From contig CAZJDM010000162.1 in the NCBI GenBank assembly GCA_964544765.1, forward strand, positions 1 through 9,634: a DNA stretch of 9,634 bases, read 5' to 3'. The first letter of the stretch is position 1, and every line of letters starts with the position of its first letter. The stretch comes from CAZJDM01 sp964544765. GTDB taxonomy: Bacteria; Bdellovibrionota_B; Oligoflexia; CAYFLR01. This document shows, piece after piece, positions 6,315 to 9,634 of the stretch. Under the pieces are notes generated by a model. The model ran no database searches. It saw nothing but the letters and a program-made list of their open reading frames with translations, and was not told the DNA's origin. The translations under genes and the position numbers were made by a program.

Positions 6315-6422
6315 AATATCTCCTCCATGGATCAAATATAACATGACACACTATTTTTGATTTATGTGAATTATTTAAATTATTTTGTACCTAATAGCAT
6401 GAAGGAAATAGAATTTTCAAAT

Positions 6423-7499
6423 ATGACCAAACATAATAAAAATAGTATAAACAATACAAACAGTATAAACAGTATAAACAGTATAAACAGTATAAATAAT
6501 AAAGATAGTTATATACAATTAACAATACGATTCGATCCACAATTAAAGGATGACGTAATAGTTGCCATGAATAAATGGGGAATTGAGACTTTTTGGGAAG
6601 GCAGCATTGATGTTGAATTAAATGACCCCGAGTACCAATCACAAAATGACCTATTTAAATCATTTAATCTAGAAGGAGAAATAACTTGCTACATCAACTC
6701 AATGCAGGAAGTTCTAAAAATTAAAAAACACGTTCAACGACACCTGCTAAACTTCCACCATACGGTTGATTTATCAGTTCAAACTAAATTGGTCCATTCA
6801 TCTGAATGGCAAAATTGGCGCAAACAAATTAAAACAATTACTATTGGAAACAAGTTGGTAATTGCTCCAACTTGGGAAACAACTGAGATAAAATCAAATC
6901 AAATATTGATTCAAATCGATCCTGAAATGGCCTTTGGTACCGGACAAAACGAATCTACGCAAGGTGTGCTGGATCTTATGTTGAAAACCTGGCCCGATTC
7001 TCCACCAAAATCGTTTATCGACGTTGGTTGTGGTTCTGGTATTATAGCCATCGCAGCCGAAAAACTGGGAGCTGAATCTGTTCATGGCTTCGATTATGAT
7101 CCTACTGCAGTAGAAATAGCGGTAAAAAATGCTAATTTAAACAAATGCTCTAAATGCCTTTTCTGGCAGCAAGACATAAAAGATTTAGATCCAATTTTAG
7201 ATAAGAATTTTAGTAATAAATTAAAAGAAGGATTAGATAATAAATTAGATAATAATTTAGATAACAGATTAGAGAAAAAATATGAGTTGGTCTGTGTAAA
7301 TATGATTTCATCTAATATAATAAACAATAAACAACGTATCCTTAACGTTTGTCAACCAGGTGGCACTCTAATCCTTTCAGGTATTCTACTCAAGGAGCAT
7401 CAACGTTTTTTAAATATCTGGAAGCTTGAGCCAACTGAAATTTGGCAACAAGGCGATTGGATCTCTTTTGCTTTTAAGAAGCTATCTCCTATAGAATAA
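6423..7499 (+). CDS. prmA: Ribosomal protein L11 methyltransferase-like protein (PrmA) with repeat insertions
   Basis: PrmA uses S-adenosylmethionine to trimethylate ribosomal protein L11. Seen here: an N-terminal L11-recognition-like domain, the PrmA signature AFGTGQNEST (residues 170-179; usually AFGTGTHxTT), motif I DVGCGSG (200-206), GFDYDPTAVEIAVKNA, and VCVNMISSNI in the place of the NILA active-site strand. The length, 358 residues, exceeds the usual 290-310 because of two low-complexity insertions: SIN repeats near the N-terminus and LDNx repeats before the VCVN strand. ATG 6423 is chosen because AAGGAA lies about 15 bases upstream. ATG 6399 and TTG 6357 are in frame but lack ribosome sites, so the N-terminus is uncertain. 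A perfect TTGACA at 6251-6256 might belong to its promoter. Replacement of TH by QN in the signature leaves some doubt about activity or exact substrate. Confidence 0.88.
   Translation: MTKHNKNSINNTNSINSINSINSINNKDSYIQLTIRFDPQLKDDVIVAMNKWGIETFWEGSIDVELNDPEYQSQNDLFKSFNLEGEITCYINSMQEVLKIKKHVQRHLLNFHHTVDLSVQTKLVHSSEWQNWRKQIKTITIGNKLVIAPTWETTEIKSNQILIQIDPEMAFGTGQNESTQGVLDLMLKTWPDSPPKSFIDVGCGSGIIAIAAEKLGAESVHGFDYDPTAVEIAVKNANLNKCSKCLFWQQDIKDLDPILDKNFSNKLKEGLDNKLDNNLDNRLEKKYELVCVNMISSNIINNKQRILNVCQPGGTLILSGILLKEHQRFLNIWKLEPTEIWQQGDWISFAFKKLSPIE
6444..6497 (+). repeat. 9-bp tandem repeat (AGTATAAAC) x6 in prmA
   Basis: Six consecutive 9-bp units at 6444-6497: AGTATAAAC four times exactly, plus AATACAAAC and AGTATAAAT variants. 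They code Ser/Asn-Ile/Thr-Asn in frame, just after the putative PrmA start. Nearly identical units indicate recent slippage expansion. Confidence 0.9.
7233..7268 (+). repeat. 12-bp tandem repeat coding LDNx in prmA
   Basis: TTAGATAATAAA (7233-7244), TTAGATAATAAT (7245-7256) and TTAGATAACAGA (7257-7268) code LDNK, LDNN, LDNR. The insertion lies in a surface loop position between the DLDP and VCVN elements of the methyltransferase domain. Confidence 0.85.
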
Positions 7500-7504
7500 C
7501 TACT

Positions 7505-7554
7505 AATTAATTGAGTAGGAGGAACCCGCACATCGCGTTAATTACTCTTAATTA
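7505..7554 (+). other. Imperfect stem-loop after prmA, unassigned
   Basis: GAGTA (7513-7517) pairs with TACTC (7543-7547), and the stem can extend through TAATT on each side with a small bulge. It encloses a GC-richer loop, GGAGGAACCCGCACATCGCG, out of keeping with the surrounding AT-rich spacer. No T-run follows directly, so it is a poor terminator. No known riboswitch is recognised. Confidence 0.3.
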
Positions 7555-7610
7555 CTATAGAATAATTTTTATATGAAAATAAATTAAATCGATTTTAGGG
7601 AATTAACTTT

Positions 7611-8312
7611 ATGTTTAAAAATAGTTCAAAATATTATGATCTTATTTACGGTCAAAAAGATTATCAAAAGGAAGCTGACATAATCACCAATTACATCAGG
7701 CAATATCATCCTCAAGCTACCACTGTTTTAGATGTTGCTTGCGGTACTCATGAGCATGTAAAGTATCTTACCAACCATTATCAAATTGATGGTTTAGATA
7801 TTAATCAAGAATTCCTGGACATTGCTGCCGCTAAGAATCCTCAAGGGACTTATCATCGTGGTGATATGATCAATTTTAAGGTAAATAAACAGTATGATGT
7901 TATAATGTGTGTTTTTAGTTCCATTGGTTACGTCCAAACTTTAGATAATCTTAAACAAACAATTGCCAATTTTAAGAACCATCTAAGTAAAAACGGTATT
8001 ATTATTGTAGAACCTTGGTTTACTCCTGATAGTTGGTTCGAGGGAAAAACTCATATGGCAACTGTTGACAATGATGATGTTAAGATTTGTAGGATGAATC
8101 TCAGTGAAACCCGAGGTAAATGTTCTTATATTAAGTTTCATTATCTAATTGGCGATAAAAATGGCGTAGAACATTTTACCGAAGAACACGAATTAGGCCT
8201 TTTTACTCAAGAAGAAATGCTCAATTCTTTTAAATCTGCAAACCTAGATGTTCATTTTGATTCTGTAGGACTATTAGGTAGAGGAACTTACTTAACTAAG
8301 CTGAAAATGTAG
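7611..8312 (+). CDS. SAM-dependent methyltransferase, TylM1/DesVI-like
   Basis: This 233-residue class I methyltransferase has SAM motif I VLDVACGTHEHV (39-50), the acidic residue of motif II in GLDI (61-64), GDM (84-86), FSSIGY (102-107) and a late EPWFTPDSWFEG block (134-145). The YDLIYGQKDYQKEA start, FSSIG, EPWF and C-terminal GRGTYL match the TylM1/DesVI group, known for N,N-dimethylation of dTDP-amino-sugars in antibiotic producers. Many relatives in other bacteria are uncharacterised, and no sugar-biosynthesis gene is nearby, so the substrate is open. The ribosome site AGGG is 11 bases upstream of the ATG. Codon use and length are normal, and the gene looks complete and intact. It precedes a terminator hairpin shared with HU. 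Confidence 0.88.
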   Translation: MFKNSSKYYDLIYGQKDYQKEADIITNYIRQYHPQATTVLDVACGTHEHVKYLTNHYQIDGLDINQEFLDIAAAKNPQGTYHRGDMINFKVNKQYDVIMCVFSSIGYVQTLDNLKQTIANFKNHLSKNGIIIVEPWFTPDSWFEGKTHMATVDNDDVKICRMNLSETRGKCSYIKFHYLIGDKNGVEHFTEEHELGLFTQEEMLNSFKSANLDVHFDSVGLLGRGTYLTKLKM

Positions 8313-8342
8313 TTAAGCTCCATCACTTTCCTATAAACATTA

Positions 8343-8380
8343 AATAACGCCGTACGCAGGTTTCTACACACGACGTTATT
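8343..8380. terminator. Hairpin terminator between convergent genes
   Basis: AATAACGCCGT (8343-8353) and ACGACGTTATT (8370-8380) form an 11-bp stem with one mismatch on the plus strand that becomes a G-U pair in minus-strand RNA. T-rich sequence flanks the stem on both sides. It can end transcription from the methyltransferase gene (plus) and from HU (minus). Confidence 0.65.
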
Positions 8381-8412
8381 TTACAAACTGCGAACTATAA
8401 ATTATAAACTTA

Positions 8413-8682
8413 TTATCTGATTTTGTTCTTTAATTCTTTTCCTGGTCTAAAAACTGGAACTTTACGAGCTGGAATCTTAATAGCTTTGCCGGTTTGTGGA
8501 TTTCTACCAGTTCTTGCTTTTCTTTTAATGGCTTTGAACGTACCAAAACCAACTAGCCTTACATCCTCTCTCTTCATGTGGTGGGAAACTGTCTTTGTAA
8601 ATGCATTCAACCAATCTTCACACGCTGTTTTAGTCATATTAGTTTCTCTTGATAATGCATCTACTAATTCTGCCTTGTTCAT
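8413..8682 (-). CDS. hup: HU-family DNA-binding protein
   Basis: This 89-residue histone-like protein forms dimers that bend and compact DNA. It has the full-length HU form: the MNKAELVDALSRET start, the VRLVGFGTF core, the DNA-binding arm GRNPQTGKAIKIPARKVP and the RPGKELK end. The signature GRNPQTG with the intercalating proline is intact. It resembles HU rather than IHF subunits. Perfect AGGAGG lies 6 bases before the ATG. The -35 TTGGTG (8746-8741) and -10 TATATT (8723-8718), 17 bases apart, form a plausible promoter. It is convergent with the TylM1-like methyltransferase and divergent from the truncated methyltransferase. Confidence 0.96.
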   Translation of the reverse strand: MNKAELVDALSRETNMTKTACEDWLNAFTKTVSHHMKREDVRLVGFGTFKAIKRKARTGRNPQTGKAIKIPARKVPVFRPGKELKNKIR

Positions 8683-8717
8683 ACAAATCCTCCTTAATTT
8701 GAAAAAAAAATACGTTC

Positions 8718-8746
8718 AATATACGAATGATTGCACATCTCACCAA
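8718..8746 (-). promoter_or_regulatory. Probable promoter of the HU gene
   Basis: On the minus strand, TTGGTG (8746-8741), 17 bases, TATATT (8723-8718). The -10 matches five of six consensus bases; the -35 keeps the TTG. The start codon of HU is about 36 bases beyond the -10. Confidence 0.5.
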
Positions 8747-8863
8747 TTATGTCTACAAATATTACTTGTATTTTTAAAGAAAATGTATTTAAAAGAAAGG
8801 AATTTATAATTCAGTAAACGGCAATATTTATATAGTATATTAAGAACAGCAATAACCAAGAAT

Positions 8864-9184
8864 ATGGATAATCAAACTAATTCCTATTATGAAGACAACG
8901 CTGATCACCTTGCGGCAAAATACGATTTGGCTAAAACTGCCAAATTTAAATCTTTTGCCCAAAATCTACCTCTTGGAGGAAGTTTACTTGATATCGGCTG
9001 TGGTAGCGGACGTGATGCCGCTTGGTTCCAAACTCAAGGATACACAGTGACTGCCATGGATGCTTCTTTGAATTTTATAAAGTATGTAGGCAAGTATCAT
9101 CCTGAACTTAAACCACGACTACTTCACGCCTCACTCCCCTTTTTGGACCATAAACTTCCTACAGAAAAATTTAATGTAATTTCC
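8864..9184 (+). pseudogene. Truncated SAM-dependent methyltransferase
   Basis: Residues 1-106 are a good class I methyltransferase: YYEDNADHLAAKYD start, motif I LLDIGCGSGRDAAWF (41-55), AMDAS with Asp66 (64-68), and LPTEKFNVI (98-106), where this family has motif IV and normally continues into a helical 'avlmHl' block. After Ile106 (base 9181) the frame reads unrelated sequence to the stop at 9358, which is instead antisense to another coding fragment. The protein would lose motif IV onward and the C-terminal half (family length about 190-220), so it is almost certainly inactive. There is only a weak ribosome site. The DNA break lies between about 9173 and 9184. Confidence 0.75.
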
Positions 9185-9406
9185 ATTATCATCAATTGCA
9201 ACCTTTGGAGACAAATTCTCATCCTCCGAATTAAAACCTGGAAGCGAATGATGATCGGTCAAATCAACAGGATGGGTCCAAATATTAGCTGCTGTTATTC
9301 CATAGTCACTCCTAAATGCTCGAGTATTGGTTCCATCACTTTCATGCCAAACAATTAATACCTTACCACTATCAACAGCTATATTATGTACCAAATTTTG
9401 GACAAT
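9173..9406 (-). pseudogene. Antisense fragment of a beta-propeller-like repeat protein
   Basis: The minus strand, open from 9406, codes HNIAVDSGKVLIVW, then HESDGTNTRAFRSDYG and, further on, SPKVAIDDNGNYI. The two units (xxAVDxGKVLIVW and KVAIDDNGNYI) resemble the repeating IxxDxxGNxIVVW strands of bacterial surface proteins with sialidase/BNR-like or similar propeller repeats. There is no start with a ribosome site; upstream a TGA lies at 9409-9407. Downstream the frame runs into the antisense of the methyltransferase and loses the pattern at about 9173. This is an internal piece of a larger gene, without start or end. The family call is from pattern only. Confidence 0.45.
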
Positions 9407-9412
9407 TCACTT

Positions 9413-9595
9413 AAAATAATTAACGATCCATTTTAAAAGACAAAGCATTAGAATTATTGAAAAAATTGAGAAGAGTTACAAAAAGAGCCGTTAAATGATC
9501 GACTTATCTAGATGTTAAGAAATATGTTAAGAAATGTTAGAGTGTAAAAAGAATATATAGGTGTATAAATTATTGTCAAAAAATGCGTTTACCCT
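9413..9595. other. Spacer without recognised gene; 12-bp direct repeat
   Basis: This is AT-rich sequence between the broken methyltransferase locus and the intron. ATGTTAAGAAAT occurs twice in tandem (9512-9523 and 9524-9535). A short Lys/Leu-rich reading frame (about 9433-9498) without a ribosome site may be a gene scrap. No other feature is seen. Confidence 0.4.
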
Positions 9596-9634
9596 GTGCG
9601 CCACGAAGTGGCGCCAAACTACTGGTGAAAGTCC
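9596..9634 (+). mobile_element. Group II intron, 5' end (cut by window edge)
   Basis: The sequence from 9596 starts GTGCG, the group II intron 5' consensus. The hairpin GCGCCAC-GAA-GTGGCGC follows (9598-9614), then TACTGGTGAAAGTCC at the edge, where GGTGAAAGTCC is a motif of domain I found near the 5' end of many bacterial group II introns. The intron would continue beyond the window and probably carries a reverse transcriptase/maturase gene. The upstream exon ends ATGCGTTTACCCT, which would hold the intron-binding sequences. There is no terminator hairpin before the junction. Confidence 0.7.

Noticed and set aside
6444..6497. Short regular repeats as a possible CRISPR array
   Set aside because: The units are 9 bp, directly adjacent, with no spacers, and lie in frame in a coding gene.
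6391..6642. Minus-strand ORF with a YCLYCLYCL repeat
   Set aside because: It is the antisense of the AGTATAAAC tandem repeat in prmA, which has clear family similarity on the plus strand.
8423..8809. Plus-strand ORF opposite HU
   Set aside because: The minus strand codes a complete, intact HU with AGGAGG; the plus ORF has no recognisable domain.
9131..9394. A complete 87-residue minus-strand gene
   Set aside because: It has only a TTG start without ribosome site, and its last 14 codons are antisense to clear methyltransferase sequence; better read as a fragment.

Overview
This AT-rich window (roughly one third G+C) comes from a bacterium. Genes have Shine-Dalgarno sites such as AGGAGG and sigma70-like promoters, and the window includes HU, PrmA, a CsoR-type repressor, an IS200-like remnant and a group II intron end. 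The lineage cannot be fixed from the sequence. Low G+C, many short in-frame tandem repeats inside genes and a Pup-type conjugation gene pair outside Actinobacteria-like (high G+C) sequence suggest an uncultivated lineage; this is inference.

Layout. 1-297: decayed end of an IS200/IS605-type element (C-terminal TnpA fragment plus terminal hairpins). 390-746: a Cys/His-rich protein of the nitrous-oxide-stimulated-promoter (YgbA_NO) family. 753-3342, minus strand: an operon csoR-like repressor -> FTR1-type iron permease -> cytoplasmic GAF histidine kinase. It is driven by a good promoter (3465-3493) with an ATACCC-N5-GGGTAT operator just downstream of its -10. 3715-5673, plus strand: the most striking part, a 54-residue Pup-like modifier ending in Lys-Gly-Gly-Glu, followed 6 bases later by a 595-residue Dop/PafA-family enzyme with a large membrane-type hydrophobic insertion. 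5806-6105: SEC-C zinc-motif protein with a Lys-rich tail. 6189-6314, minus: a probable 41-residue secreted peptide. 6423-7499: PrmA with two tandem-repeat insertions. 7611-8312: TylM1/DesVI-like methyltransferase. 8413-8682, minus: HU, with a hairpin terminator between it and the methyltransferase. 8864-9181: a methyltransferase cut off by a rearrangement that brings in an antisense fragment of a beta-propeller-like repeat protein (9173-9406). 9596 to the end: the 5' end of a group II intron that runs off the window.

How the genes work together. The pup-like gene and the Dop/PafA-like gene form a compact two-gene unit that could make a protein-conjugation system held at the membrane. The modifier already ends in Glu, so it would not need deamidation before ligation. 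No proteasome subunit or ATPase ring gene is in the window. The minus-strand operon links a Cu(I)-type sensor (Cys-His-Cys triad) to iron uptake and to a kinase without a partner regulator. Both ends of the window are occupied by mobile-element pieces, and the region near 9180 shows recent recombination.
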